Positions 10,501 through 22,686 of a DNA stretch of 64,000 bases are shown here, in pieces. The notes below the pieces were generated by a model that ran no database searches, was not told where the DNA came from, and saw only the letters and a list, made by a program, of their open reading frames with translations. Each line of letters starts with the position of its first letter. The stretch's first letter is position 1. The translations under genes and the position numbers were made by a program. This DNA comes from Panagrolaimus kolymaensis (lineage: Eukaryota > Nematoda > Chromadorea > Rhabditida > Panagrolaimidae): positions 88,029-152,028 of the forward strand of contig JAJQJQ010000100.1 in the NCBI GenBank assembly GCA_028622995.1. The letters are read 5' to 3'.

Positions 10501-11790
10501 ATAAATATTGCGAAAATTAACCATAAAAAGTTAGCTTCAAAACAAAAATTTTGTAATAGCTTTGCTATTTTTAAAGACCTCCACCAAGAATGGAACGTTT
10601 GAAGCTTGACTTCAATTATTCAAAAAATAAAAATAAATATTGCGAAAATTAACCATAAAAAGTTAGCTTCAAAACAAAAATTTTGTAATAGCTTTGCTAT
10701 TTTTAACGCCTCCACAATGAATGGAACGTTTGAAGCTTGACTTCAATTATTCAAAAAATAAAAATAAATATTGCGAAAATTAACCATAAAAAGTTAGCTT
10801 CAAAACAAAAATTTTGTAATAGCTTTGCTATTTTTAAAGACCTCCACCAAGAATGGAACGTTTGAAGCTTGACTTCAATTATTCAAAAAATAAAAATAAA
10901 TATTGCGAAAATTAACCATAAAAGTTAGCTTCAAAACAAAAATTTTGTAATAGCTTTGCTATTTTTAAAGACCTCCACCAAGAATGGAACGTTTGAAGCT
11001 TGACTTCAATTATTCAAAAAATAAAAATAAATATTGCGAAAATTAACCATAAAAAGTTAGCTTCAAAACAAAAATTTTGTAATAGCTTTGCTATTTTTAA
11101 CGCCTCCACAATGAATGGAACGTTTGAAGCTTGACTTCAATTATTCAAAAAATAAAAATAAATATTGCGAAAATTAACCATAAAAAGTTAGCTTCAAAAC
11201 AAAAATTTTGTAATAGCTTTGCTATTTTTAACGCCTCCACAATGAATGGAACGTTTGAAGCTTGACTTCAATTATTCAAAAAATAAAAATAAATATTGCG
11301 AAAATTAACCATAAAAAGTTAGCTTCAAAACAAAAATTTTGTAATAGCTTTGCTATTTTTAACGCCTCCACAATGAATGGAACGTTTGAAGCTTGACTTC
11401 AATTATTCAAAAAATAAAAATAAATATTGCGAAAATTAACCATAAAAAGTTAGCTTCAAAACAAAAATTTTGTAATAGCTTTGCTATTTTTAAAGACCTC
11501 CACCAAGAATGGAACGTTTGAAGCTTGACTTCAATTATTCAAAAAATAAAAATAAATATTGCGAAAATTAACCATAAAAAGTTAGCTTCAAAACAAAAAT
11601 TTTGTAATAGCTTTGCTATTTTTAAAGACCTCCACCAAGAATGGAACGTTTGAAGCTTGACTTCAATTATTCAAAAAATAAAAATAAATATTGCGAAAAT
11701 TAACCATAAAAAGTTAGCTTCAAAACAAAAATTTTGTAATAGCTTTGCTATTTTTAAAGACCTCCACCAAGAATGGAACGTTTGAAGCTT
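7530..11790 (+). repeat. A-rich sub-region with two alternating linkers
   Basis: Nearly all units are type A with TTTTGTAAT and loop CTTTG. They differ mainly by the linker: CGCCTCCACAATGAAT (131 bp) or AAAGACCTCCACCAAGAAT (132 bp), giving stretches with a 263-bp dimer period. B1 units interrupt near 8602, 9667 and 10065. L2 linkers and B2 units are absent as far as I can read. One unit near 10920 has lost bases in its A-run (CCATAAAAGTT). Confidence 0.85.
7693..7824 (+). repeat. Reference 132-bp type A monomer with AAAGACC linker
   Basis: This is a type A unit whose L1 linker reads TTTTTAAAGACCTCCACC in place of TTTTTAACGCCTCCACC, adding one base. The variant is restricted to roughly 7.8-11.8 kb, where I find it at about a dozen positions, often alternating with the ACGCCTCCACAATGAAT linker. 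One copy near 9255 has lost a C (AAAGACTCC). The restriction to one stretch marks a local amplification. Confidence 0.88.
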
Positions 11791-12825
11791 GACTTCAATT
11801 ATTCAAAAAATAAAAATAAATATTGCGAAAATTAACCATAAAAAGTTAGCTTCAAAACAAAAATTTTGTAATAGCTTTGCTATTTTTAACGCCCCCACCA
11901 AGAATGGAACGTTTGAAGCTAGAATTTCGAGATTCAATAAAATAAAATTAAAAATATTGCGAAGAATAACCTTAAAAAGTAAGCTTCAAAACAAAACATT
12001 TGGAATAGCTTTTCTATTTTTAACGCCTCCATCAAGAATGGAACGTTTGAAGCTTGACTTCAATTATTCAAAAAATAAAAATAAATATTGCGAAAATTAA
12101 CCATAAAAGGTTAGCTTCAAAACAAAAATTTTGTAATAGCTTTGCTATTTTTAACGCCTCCACAATGAATGGAACGTTTGAAGCTTGACTTCAATTATTC
12201 AAAAAATAAAAATAAATATTGCGAAGAATAACCTTAAAAAGTTAGCTTCAAAACAAAAACTTTGTAATAGCATTGCTATTTTTAACGCCTCCACCAAGAA
12301 TGGAACGTTTGAAGCTTGACTTCAATTATTCAAAAAATAAAAATAAATATTGCGAAAATTAACCATTAAAAGTTAGCTTCAAAACAAAAATTTTGTAATA
12401 GCATTGCTATTTTTAACGCCTCCACCAAGAATGGAACGTTTGAAGCTTGACTTCAATTATTCAAAAAATAAAAATAAATATTGCGAAAATTAACCATAAA
12501 AAGTTAGCTTCAAAACAAAAATTTTGTAATAGCATTGCTATTTTTAACGCCTCCACCAAGAATGGAACGTTTGAAGCTTGACTTCAATTATTCAAAAAAT
12601 AAAAATAAATATTGCGAAAATTAACCTTAAAAAGTTAGCTTCAAAACAAAAATTTTGTAATAGCATTGCTATTTTTAACGCCTCCACCAAGAATGGAACG
12701 TTTGAAGCTTGACTTCAATTATTCAAAAAATAAAAATAAATATTGCGAAAATTAACCATTAAAAGTTAGCTTCAAAACAAAAATTTTGTAATAGCATTGC
12801 TATTTTTAACGACCCCACCAAGAAT
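11790..12825 (+). repeat. Type A/B1 sub-region preceding the 792-bp repeat
   Basis: One A-B1 pair at the left is followed mostly by A monomers with the CACCAAGAAT linker and loop CATTG. Several carry the tail variant CCATTAAAAG (near 12364 and 12757). The linker before 12826 reads ACGACCCCACC. No gene is visible. Confidence 0.8.
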
Positions 12826-14409
12826 GGAAAGTTTGAAGCTAGAATTTCGAGATTCAATAAAATAAAATTAAAAATATTGCGAAGAATAACCTTAAAAAGT
12901 AAGCTTCAAAACTAAAATTTTGTAATAGCTTTGCTATTTTTAACGCCTCCACAATGAATGGAACGTTTGAAGCTTGACTTCAATTATTCAAAAAATAAAA
13001 ATAAATATTGCGAAGAATAACCTTAAAAAGTTAGCTTCAAAACAAAAATTTTGTAATAGCATTGCTATTTTTAACGCCTCCACCAAGAATGGAACGTTTG
13101 AAGCTTGACTTCAATTATTCAAAAAATAAAAATAAATATTGCGAAAATTAACCATAAAAAGTTAGCTTCAAAACAAAAATTTTGTAATAGCATTGCTATT
13201 TTTAACGCCCCCACCAAGAATGGAACGTTTGAAGCTAGAATTTCGAGATTCAATAAAATAAAATTAAAAATATTGCGAAGAATAACCTTAAAAAGTAAGC
13301 TTCAAAACAAAAAATTTGGAATAGTTTTTCTATTTTTAACGCCTCCATCAAGAATGGAACGTTTGAAGCTTGACTTCAATTATTCAAAAAATAAAAATAA
13401 ATATTGCGAAAATTAACCTTAAAAAGTTAGCTTCAAAACAAAAATTTTGTAATAGCATTGCTATTTTTAACGCCTCCACCAAGAATGGAACGTTTGAAGC
13501 TTGACTTCAATTATTCAAAAAATAAAAATAAATATTGCGAAAATTAACCATTAAAAGTTAGCTTCAAAACAAAAATTTTGTAATAGCATTGCTATTTTTA
13601 ACGCCCCCACCAAGAATGGAAAGTTTGAAGCTAGAATTTCGAGATTCAATAAAATAAAATTAAAAATATTGCGAAGAATAACCTTAAAAAGTAAGCTTCA
13701 AAACTAAAATTTTGTAATAGCTTTGCTATTTTTAACGCCTCCACAATGAATGGAACGTTTGAAGCTTGACTTCAATTATTCAAAAAATAAAAATAAATAT
13801 TGCGAAGAATAACCTTAAAAAGTTAGCTTCAAAACAAAAATTTTGTAATAGCATTGCTATTTTTAACGCCTCCACCAAGAATGGAACGTTTGAAGCTTGA
13901 CTTCAATTATTCAAAAAATAAAAATAAATATTGCGAAAATTAACCATAAAAAGTTAGCTTCAAAACAAAAATTTTGTAATAGCATTGCTATTTTTAACGC
14001 CCCCACCAAGAATGGAACGTTTGAAGCTAGAATTTCGAGATTCAATAAAATAAAATTAAAAATATTGCGAAGAATAACCTTAAAAAGTAAGCTTCAAAAC
14101 AAAAAATTTGGAATAGTTTTTCTATTTTTAACGCCTCCATCAAGAATGGAACGTTTGAAGCTTGACTTCAATTATTCAAAAAATAAAACTAAATATTGCG
14201 AAAATTAACCTTAAAAAGTTAGCTTCAAAACAAAAATTTTGTAATAGCATTGCTATTTTTAACGCCTCCACCAAGAATGGAACGTTTGAAGCTTGACTTC
14301 AATTATTCAAAAAATAAAAATAAATATTGCGAAAATTAACCATAAAAAGTTAGCTTCAAAACAAAAATTTTGTAATAGCATTGCTATTTTTAACGCCCCC
14401 ACCAAGAAT
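12826..14409 (+). repeat. 792-bp 6-mer higher-order repeat, two copies
   Basis: Units 12826-13617 and 13618-14409 have the order B1 A A B1 A A. The first B1 in each starts GGAAAG rather than GGAACG, and its tail has the private variant AAACTAAAATTTTG (near 12910 and 13702, 792 bp apart). The internal A unit whose X1 starts at 13105 recurs at 13897 (792 bp), and a further partial copy starts at 14293 (396 bp on). The GGAATAGTTTTTC linker form is confined to this area. Confidence 0.85.
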
Positions 14410-14674
14410 GGAACGTTTGAAGCTAGAATTTCGAGATTCAATAAAATAAAATTAAAAATATTGCGAAGAATAACCTTAAAAAGTAAGCTTCAAAACAAAA
14501 AATTTGGAATAGTTTTTCTATTTTTAACGCCTCCATCAAGAATGGAACGTTTGAAGCTTGACTTCAATTATTCAAAAAATAAAAATAAATATTGCGAAAA
14601 TTAACCTTAAAAAGTTAGCTTCAAAACAAAAATTTTGTAATAGCATTGCTATTTTTAACGCCTCCACCAAGAAT

Positions 14675-16256
14675 GGAACGTTTGAAGCTTGACTTCAATT
14701 ATTCATAAAATAAAAATAAATATTGCGAAAATTAACCATAAAAAGTTAGCTTCAAAACAAAAATTTTGTAATACTTTTTCTATAAATAAAACCTGCATCA
14801 CTTATGGAATGTTTGAAGCCAGAATTTCGAGATTCAATAAAATAAAATTAAAAATATTGCGAAGAATAACCTTAAAAGTTAGCTTCAAAACAAAAATTTA
14901 GTAATAGCTTTGCTATTTTTAACGCCTCCACCAAGAATGGAACGTTTGAAGCTTGACTTCAATTATTCAAAAAATAAAAATTAATATTGCGAAAATTAAC
15001 CATAAAAAGATAGCTTCAAAACAAAAATTTTGTAATACTTTTTCTATAAATAAAACCTGCATCACTTATGGAAAGTTTGAAGCCAGAATTTCGAGATTCA
15101 ATAAAATAAAATTAAAAATATTGCGAAGAATAACCTTAAAAGTTAGCTTCAAAACAAAAATTTAGTAATAGCTTTGCTATTTTTAACGCCTCCATCAAGA
15201 ATGGAACGTTTGAAGCTTGACTTCAATTATTCATAAAATAAAAATAAATATTGCGAAAATTAACCATAAAAAGTTAGCTTCAAAACAAAAATTTTGTAAT
15301 ACTTTTTCTATAAATAAAACCTGCATCACTTATGGAAAGTTTGAAGCCAGAATTTCGAGATTCAATAAAATAAAATTAAAAATATTGCGAAGAATAACCT
15401 TAAAAGTTAGCTTCAAAACAAAAATTTAGTAATAGCTTTGCTATTTTTAACGCCTCCACCAAGAATGGAACGTTTGAAGCTTGACTTCAATTATTCAAAA
15501 AATAAAAATAAATATTGCGAAAATTAACCATAAAAAGATAGCTTCAAAACAAAAATTTAGTAATAGTTTTGCTATTTTTAACGCCTCCATCAAGAATGGA
15601 ACGTTTGAAGCTTGACTTCAATTATTCATAAAATAAAAATAAATATTGCGAAAATTAACCATAAAAAGTTAGCTTCAAAACAAAAATTTTGTAATACTTT
15701 TTCTATAAATAAAACCTGCATCACTTATGGAAAGTTTGAAGCCAGAATTTCGAGATTCAATAAAATAAAATTAAAAATATTGCGAAGAATAACCTTAAAA
15801 GTTAGCTTCAAAAGAAAAATTTAGTAATAGCTTTGCTATTTTTAACGCCTCCATCAAGAATGGAACGTTTGAAGCTTGACTTCAATTATTCATAAAATAA
15901 AAATAAATATTGCGAAAATTAACCATAAAAAGTTAGCTTCAAAACAAAAATTTTGTAATACTTTTTCTATAAATAAAACCTGCATCACTTATGGAAAGTT
16001 TGAAGCCAGAATTTCGAGATTCAATAAAATAAAATTAAAAATATTGCGAAGAATAACCTTAAAAGTTAGCTTCAAAACAAAAATTTAGTAATAGCTTTGC
16101 TATTTTTAACGCCTCCACCAAGAATGGAACGTTTGAAGCTTGACTTCAATTATTCAAAAAATAAAAATAAATATTGCGAAAATTAACCATAAAAAGATAG
16201 CTTCAAAACAAAAATTTAGTAATAGTTTTGCTATTTTTAACGCCTCCACCAAGAAT
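14675..16256 (+). repeat. 1582-bp 12-mer higher-order repeat, copy 1
   Basis: From 14675 the A-B2 pairs lie at spacings of 264, 264, 395, 264 and 395 bp, which is A B A B A B A A B A B A. The pairs are individually marked: the first B2 starts GGAATG, the second A has GATAGC, and the third A has TTCATAAAAT. The same spacing and markers restart at 16257, exactly 1582 bp later. A private change, AAAAGAAAAAT for AAAACAAAAAT near 15811, is present only in this copy. Confidence 0.88.
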
Positions 16257-17838
16257 GGAACGTTTGAAGCTTGACTTCAATTATTCAAAAAATAAAAATA
16301 AATATTGCGAAGAATAACCATAAAAAGTTAGCTTCAAAACAAAAATTTTGTAATACTTTTTCTATAAATAAAACCTGCATCACTTATGGAATGTTTGAAG
16401 CCAGAATTTCGAGATTCAATAAAATAAAATTAAAAATATTGCGAAGAATAACCTTAAAAGTTAGCTTCAAAACAAAAATTTAGTAATAGCTTTGCTATTT
16501 TTAACGCCTCCACCAAGAATGGAACGTTTGAAGCTTGACTTCAATTATTCAAAAAATAAAAATAAATATTGCGAAAATTAACCATAAAAAGATAGCTTCA
16601 AAACAAAAATTTTGTAATACTTTTTCTATAAATAAAACCTGCATCACTTATGGAAAGTTTGAAGCCAGAATTTCGAGATTCAATAAAATAAAATTAAAAA
16701 TATTGCGAAGAATAACCTTAAAAGTTAGCTTCAAAACAAAAATTTAGTAATAGCTTTGCTATTTTTAACGACTCCATCAAGAATGGAACGTTTGAAGCTT
16801 GACTTCAATTATTCATAAAATAAAAATAAATATTGCGAAAATTAACCATAAAAAGTTAGCTTCAAAACAAAAATTTTGTAATACTTTTTCTATAAATAAA
16901 ACCTGCATCACTTATGGAAAGTTTGAAGCCAGAATTTCGAGATTCAATAAAATAAAATTAAAAATATTGCGAAGAATAACCTTAAAAGTTAGCTTCAAAA
17001 CAAAAATTTAGTAATAGCTTTGCTATTTTTAACGCCTCCACCAAGAATGGAACGTTTGAAGCTTGACTTCAATTATTCAAAAAATAAAAATAAATATTGC
17101 GAAAATTAACCATAAAAAGATAGCTTCAAAACAAAAATTTAGTAATAGTTTTGCTATTTTTAACGCCTCCATCAAGAATGGAACGTTTGAAGCTTGACTT
17201 CAATTATTCATAAAATAAAAATAAATATTGCGAAAATTAACCATAAAAAGTTAGCTTCAAAACAAAAATTTTGTAATACTTTTTCTATAAATAAAACCTG
17301 CATCACTTATGGAAAGTTTGAAGCCAGAATTTCGAGATTCAATAAAATAAAATTAAAAATATTGCGAAGAATAACCTTAAAAGTTAGCTTCAAAACAAAA
17401 ATTTAGTAATAGCTTTGCTATTTTTAACGCCTCCATCAAGAATGGAACGTTTGAAGCTTGACTTCAATTATTCATAAAATAAAAATAAATATTGCGAAAA
17501 TTAACCATAAAAAGTTAGCTTCAAAACAAAAATTTTGTAATACTTTTTCTATAAATAAAACCTGCATCACTTATGGAAAGTTTGAAGCCAGAATTTCGAG
17601 ATTCAATAAAATAAAATTAAAAATATTGCGAAGAATAACCTTAAAAGTTAGCTTCAAAACAAAAATTTAGTAATAGCTTTGCTATTTTTAACGCCTCCAC
17701 CAAGAATGGAACGTTTGAAGCTTGACTTCAATTATTGAAAAAATAAAAATAAATATTGCGAAAATTAACCATAAAAAGATAGCTTCAAAACAAAAATTTA
17801 GTAATAGTTTTGCTATTTTTAACGCCTCCACCAAGAAT
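16257..17838 (+). repeat. 1582-bp 12-mer higher-order repeat, copy 2
   Basis: The order and subtype markers match the 14675-16256 unit. Differences include GAAGAATAACCAT in the first A unit, where the front of a B-type tail is joined to an A-type tail, and ACGACTCC for ACGCCTCC near 16770. The next period would begin at 17839, but the unit there is A', so the regular series stops. Confidence 0.86.
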
Positions 17839-18624
17839 GGAACGTTTGAAGCTTGACTTCAATTATTCAAAAAATAAAAATAAATATTGCGAAGAATAAC
17901 CTTAAAAGTTAGCTTCAAAACAAAGATTTAGTAATAGCTTTGCTTTTTTTAACGCCTCCACCAAGAATGGAACGTTTGAAGCTTGACTTCAATTATTCAA
18001 AAAATAAAAATAAATATTGCGAAAATTAACCATAAAAAGATAGCTTCAAAACAAAAATTTAGTAATAGTTTTGCTTTTTTTAACGCCTCCATCAAGAATG
18101 GAACGTTTGAAGCTTGACTTCAATTATTCAAAAAATAAAAATAAATATTGCGAAGAATAACCTTAAAAGTTAGCTTCAAAACAAAAATTTAGTAATAGCT
18201 TTGCTATTTTTAACGCCTCCACCAAGAATGGAACGTTTGAAGCTTGACTTCAATTATTCATAAAATAAAAATAAATATTGCGAAAATTAACCATAAAAAG
18301 TTAGCTTCAAAACAAAAATTTTGTAATACTTTTTCTATAAATAAAACCTGCATCACTTATGGAAAGTTTGAAGCCAGAATTTCGAGATTCAATAAAATAA
18401 AATTAAAAATATTGCGAAGAATAACCTTAAAAGTTAGCTTCAAAACAAAAATTTAGTAATAGCTTTGCTATTTTTAACGCCTCCACCAAGAATGGAACGT
18501 TTGAAGCTTGACTTCAATTATTCAAAAAATAAAAATAAATATTGCGAAAATTAACCATAAAAAGATAGCTTCAAAACAAAAATTTAGTAATAGAATTGCT
18601 ATTTTTAACGCCTCCACCAAGAAT
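17839..18624 (+). repeat. A/A' stretch between 12-mer units
   Basis: Six units precede the restart of the 12-mer pattern at 18625. Two linkers here read GCTTTTTTTAACG (near 17943 and 18074), which breaks the AATAG..CTATT stem found elsewhere. One B2 unit starts at 18361. No gene is visible. Confidence 0.8.
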
Positions 18625-19283
18625 GGAACGTTTGAAGCTTGACTTCAATTATTCATAAAATAAAAATAAATATTGCGAAAATTAACCATAAAAAGTTAGC
18701 TTCAAAACAAAAATTTTGTAATACTTTTTCTATAAATAAAACCTGCATCACTTATGGAATGTTTGAAGCCAGAATTTCGAGATTCAATAAAATAAAATTA
18801 AAAATATTGCGAAGAATAACCTTAAAAGTTAGCTTCAAAACAAAAATTTAGTAATAGCTTTGCTATTTTTAACGCCTCCACCAAGAATGGAACGTTTGAA
18901 GCTTGACTTCAATTATTCAAAAAATAAAAATAAATATTGCGAAAATTAACCATAAAAAGATAGCTTCAAAACAAAAATTTTGTAATACTTTTTCTATAAA
19001 TAAAACCTGCATCACTTATGGAAAGTTTGAAGCCAGAATTTCGAGATTCAATAAAATAAAATTAAAAATATTGCGAAGAATAACCTTAAAAGTTAGCTTC
19101 AAAACAAAAATTTAGTAATAGCTTTGCTATTTTTAACGCCTCCATCAAGAATGGAACGTTTGAAGCTTGACTTCAATTATTCATAAAATAAAAATAAATA
19201 TTGCGAAAATTAACCATAAAAAGTTAGCTTCAAAACAAAAATTTTGTAATACTTTTTCTATAAATAAAACCTGCATCACTTAT
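18625..19283 (+). repeat. Truncated third copy of the 12-mer start
   Basis: The first units repeat the 12-mer order and markers: A (TTCATAAAAT) with a GGAATG B2, then A (GATAGC) with B2, then A (TTCATAAAAT) with an L2 linker. Instead of the expected B2, the L2 linker at 19251-19283 is followed by an X1 unit at 19284. The higher-order repeat is therefore cut at a recombinant junction. Confidence 0.83.
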
Positions 19284-19414
19284 GGAACGTTTGAAGCTTG
19301 ACTTCAATTATTCAAAAAATAAAAATAAATATTGCGAAAATTAACCATAAAAAGATAGCTTCAAAACAAAAATTTAGTAATAGTTTTGCTATTTTTAACG
19401 CCTCCACCAAGAAT
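19153..19414 (+). repeat. Hybrid junction: L2 linker joined to a type A monomer
   Basis: L2 (ending CATCACTTAT) at the end of unit 19153-19283 is followed at 19284 by GGAACGTTTGAAGCTTGAC, a type A start. Elsewhere L2 is followed by the GAAGCCAGAATTTCG B2 start. The only other case I found is at 55144. The exchange point lies in or near GGAA(C/A)GTTTGAAGC, which the two types share apart from one base. Confidence 0.87.
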
Positions 19415-20198
19415 GGAACGTTTGAAGCTTGACTTCAATTATTCAAAAAATAAAAACAAATATTGCGAAGAATAACCTTAAAAGTTAGCTTCAAAACAAA
19501 AATTTAGTAATAGCTTTGCTATTTTTAACGCCTCCACCAAGAATGGAACGTTTGAAGCTTGACTTCAATTATTCAAAAAATAAAAATAAATATTGCGAAA
19601 ATTAACCATAAAAAGATAGCTTCAAAACAAAAATTTAGTAATAGTTTTGCTATTTTTAACGCCTACACCAAGAATGGAACGTTTGAAGCTTGACTTCAAT
19701 TATTCAAAAAATAAAAATAAATATTGCGAAAATTAACCATAAAAAGATAGCTTCAAAACAAAAATTTAGTAATAGTTTTGCTATTTTTAACGCCTCCACC
19801 AAGAATGGAACGTTTGAAGCTTGACTTCAATTATTCAAAAAATAAAAATAAATATTGCGAAGAATAACCTTAAAAGTTAGCTTCAAAACAAAAATTTAGT
19901 AATAGCTTTGCTATTTTTAACGCCTCCACCAAGAATGGAACGTTTGAAGCTTGACTTCAATTATTCAAAAAATAAAAATAAATATTGCGAAAATTAACCA
20001 TAAAAAGATAGCTTCAAAACAAAAATTTAGTAATAGTTTTGCTATTTTTAACGCCTCCACCAAGAATGGAACGTTTGAAGCTTGACTTCAATTATTCAAA
20101 AAATAAAAATAAATATTGCGAAAATTAACCATAAAAAGATAGCTTCAAAACAAAAATTTAGTAATAGTTTTGCTATTTTTAACGCCTCCACCAAGAAT
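19415..20198 (+). repeat. 392-bp 3-mer higher-order repeat (A' A A), two copies
   Basis: A' units (130 bp, GAAGAATAACCTTAAAAG tail) start at 19415, 19807 and 20199, 392 bp apart, each of the first two followed by two A units (GATAGC, loop TTTTG). No B unit is present. The first A' has AAAAACAAAT for AAAAATAAAT, and one linker in the first repeat reads GCCTACACC, so the copies are distinguishable. Confidence 0.84.
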
Positions 20199-20328
20199 GG
20201 AACGTTTGAAGCTTGACTTCAATTATTCAAAAAATAAAAATAAATATTGCGAAGAATAACCTTAAAAGTTAGCTTCAAAACAAAAATTTAGTAATAGCTT
20301 TGCTATTTTTAACGCCTCCACCAAGAAT

Positions 20329-22686
20329 GGAACGTTTGAAGCTTGACTTCAATTATTCAAAAAATAAAAATAAATATTGCGAAAATTAACCATAAAAAGT
20401 TAGCTTCAAAACAAAAATTTTGTAATACTTTTTCTATAAATAAAACCTGCATCACTTATGGAAAGTTTGAAGCCAGAATTTCGAGATTCAATAAAATAAA
20501 ATTAAAAATATTGCGAAGAATAACCTTAAAAGTTAGCTTCAAAACAAAAATTTAGTAATAGCTTTGCTATTTTTAACGCCTCCACCAAGAATGGAACGTT
20601 TGAAGCTTGACTTCAATTATTCAAAAAATAAAAATAAATATTGCGAAAATTAACCATAAAAAGATAGCTTCAAAACAAAAATTTAGTAATAGTTTTGCTA
20701 TTTTTAACGCCTCCACCAAGAATGGAACGTTTGAAGCTTGACTTCAATTATTCAAAAAATAAAAATAAATATTGCGAAGAATAACCTTAAAAGTTAGCTT
20801 CAAAACAAAAATTTAGTAATAGCTTTGCTATTTTTAACGCCTCCACCAAGAATGGAACGTTTGAAGCTTGACTTCAATTATTCAAAAAATAAAAATAAAT
20901 ATTGCGAAGAATAACCATAAAAAGATAGCTTCAAAACAAAAATTTAGTAATAGTTTTGCTATTTTTAACGCCTCCACCAAGAATGGAACGTTTGAAGCTT
21001 GACTTCAATTATTCAAAAAATAAAAATAAATATTGCGAAGAATAACCTTAAAAGTTAGCTTCAAAACAAAAATTTAGTAATAGCTTTGCTATTTTTAACG
21101 CCTCCACCAAGAATGGAACGTTTGAAGCTTGACTTCAATTATTCAAAAAATAAAAATAAATATTGCGAAAATTAACCATAAAAAGATAGCTTCAAAACAA
21201 AAATTTTGTAATACTTTTTCTATAAATAAAACCTGCATCACTTATGGAAAGTTTGAAGCCAGAATTTCGAGATTCAATAAAATAAAATTAAAAATATTGC
21301 GAAGAATAACCTTAAAAGTTAGCTTCAAAACAAAAATTTAGTAATAGCTTTGCTATTTTTAACGCCTCCACCAAGAATGGAACGTTTGAAGCTTGACTTC
21401 AATTATTCAAAAAATAAAAATAAATATTGCGAAAATTAACCATAAAAAGATAGCTTCAAAACAAAAATTTAGTAATAGTTTTGCTATTTTTAACGCCTCC
21501 ACCAAGAATGGAACGTTTGAAGCTTGACTTCAATTATTCAAAAAATAAAAATAAATATTGCGAAGAATAACCTTAAAAGTTAGCTTCAAAACAAAAATTT
21601 AGTAATAGCTTTGCTATTTTTAACGCCTCCACCAAGAATGGAACGTTTGAAGCTTGACTTCAATTATTCAAAAAATAAAAATAAATATTGCGAAGAATAA
21701 CCATAAAAAGATAGCTTCAAAACAAAAATTTAGTAATAGTTTTGCTATTTTTAACGCCTCCACCAAGAATGGAACGTTTGAAGCTTGACTTCAATTATTC
21801 AAAAAATAAAAATAAATATTGCGAAGAATAACCTTAAAAGTTAGCTTCAAAACAAAAATTTAGTAATAGTTTTGCTATTTTTAACGCCTCCACCAAGAAT
21901 GGAACGTTTGAAGCTTGACTTCAATTATTCAAAAAATAAAAATAAATATTGCGAAAATTAACCATAAAAAGATAGCTTCAAAACAAAAATTTTGTAATAC
22001 TTTTTCTATAAATAAAACCTGCATCACTTATGGAAAGTTTGAAGCCAGAATTTCGAGATTCAATAAAATAAAATTAAAAATATTGCGAAGAATAACCTTA
22101 AAAGTTAGCTTCAAAACAAAAATTTAGTAATAGTTTTGCTATTTTTAACGCCTCCACCAAGAATGGAACGTTTGAAGCTTGACTTCAATTATTCAAAAAA
22201 TAAAAATAAATATTGCGAAGAATAACCTTAAAAGTTAGCTTCAAAACAAAAATTTAGTAATAGCTTTGCTATTTTTAACGCCTCCACCAAGAATGGAACG
22301 TTTGAAGCTTGACTTCAATTATTCAAAAAATAAAAATAAATATTGCGAAAATTAACCATAAAAAGATAGCTTCAAAACAAAAATTTAGTAATAGTTTTGC
22401 TATTTTTAACGCCTCCACCAAGAATGGAACGTTTGAAGCTTGACTTCAATTATTCAAAAAATAAAAATAAATATTGCGAAGAATAACCTTAAAAGTTAGC
22501 TTCAAAACAAAAATTTAGTAATAGCTTTGCTATTTTTAACGCCTCCACCAAGAATGGAACGTTTGAAGCTTGACTTCAATTATTCAAAAAATAAAAATAA
22601 ATATTGCGAAGAATAACCATAAAAAGATAGCTTCAAAACAAAAATTTAGTAATAGTTTTGCTATTTTTAACGCCTCCACCAAGAAT
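20329..22686 (+). repeat. 786-bp 6-mer higher-order repeat, three periods
   Basis: A-B2 pairs recur at 20329, 21115 and 21901, exactly 786 bp apart (5 A-type units plus one 133-bp B2). The first two periods read A B2 A A' A* A', where A* has GAAGAATAACCAT. The third keeps the A-B2 pair but its trailing units are shifted by one (A' A A' A*), so a unit was gained and another lost there. The periods therefore show both conservation and an indel of whole monomers. Confidence 0.85.
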
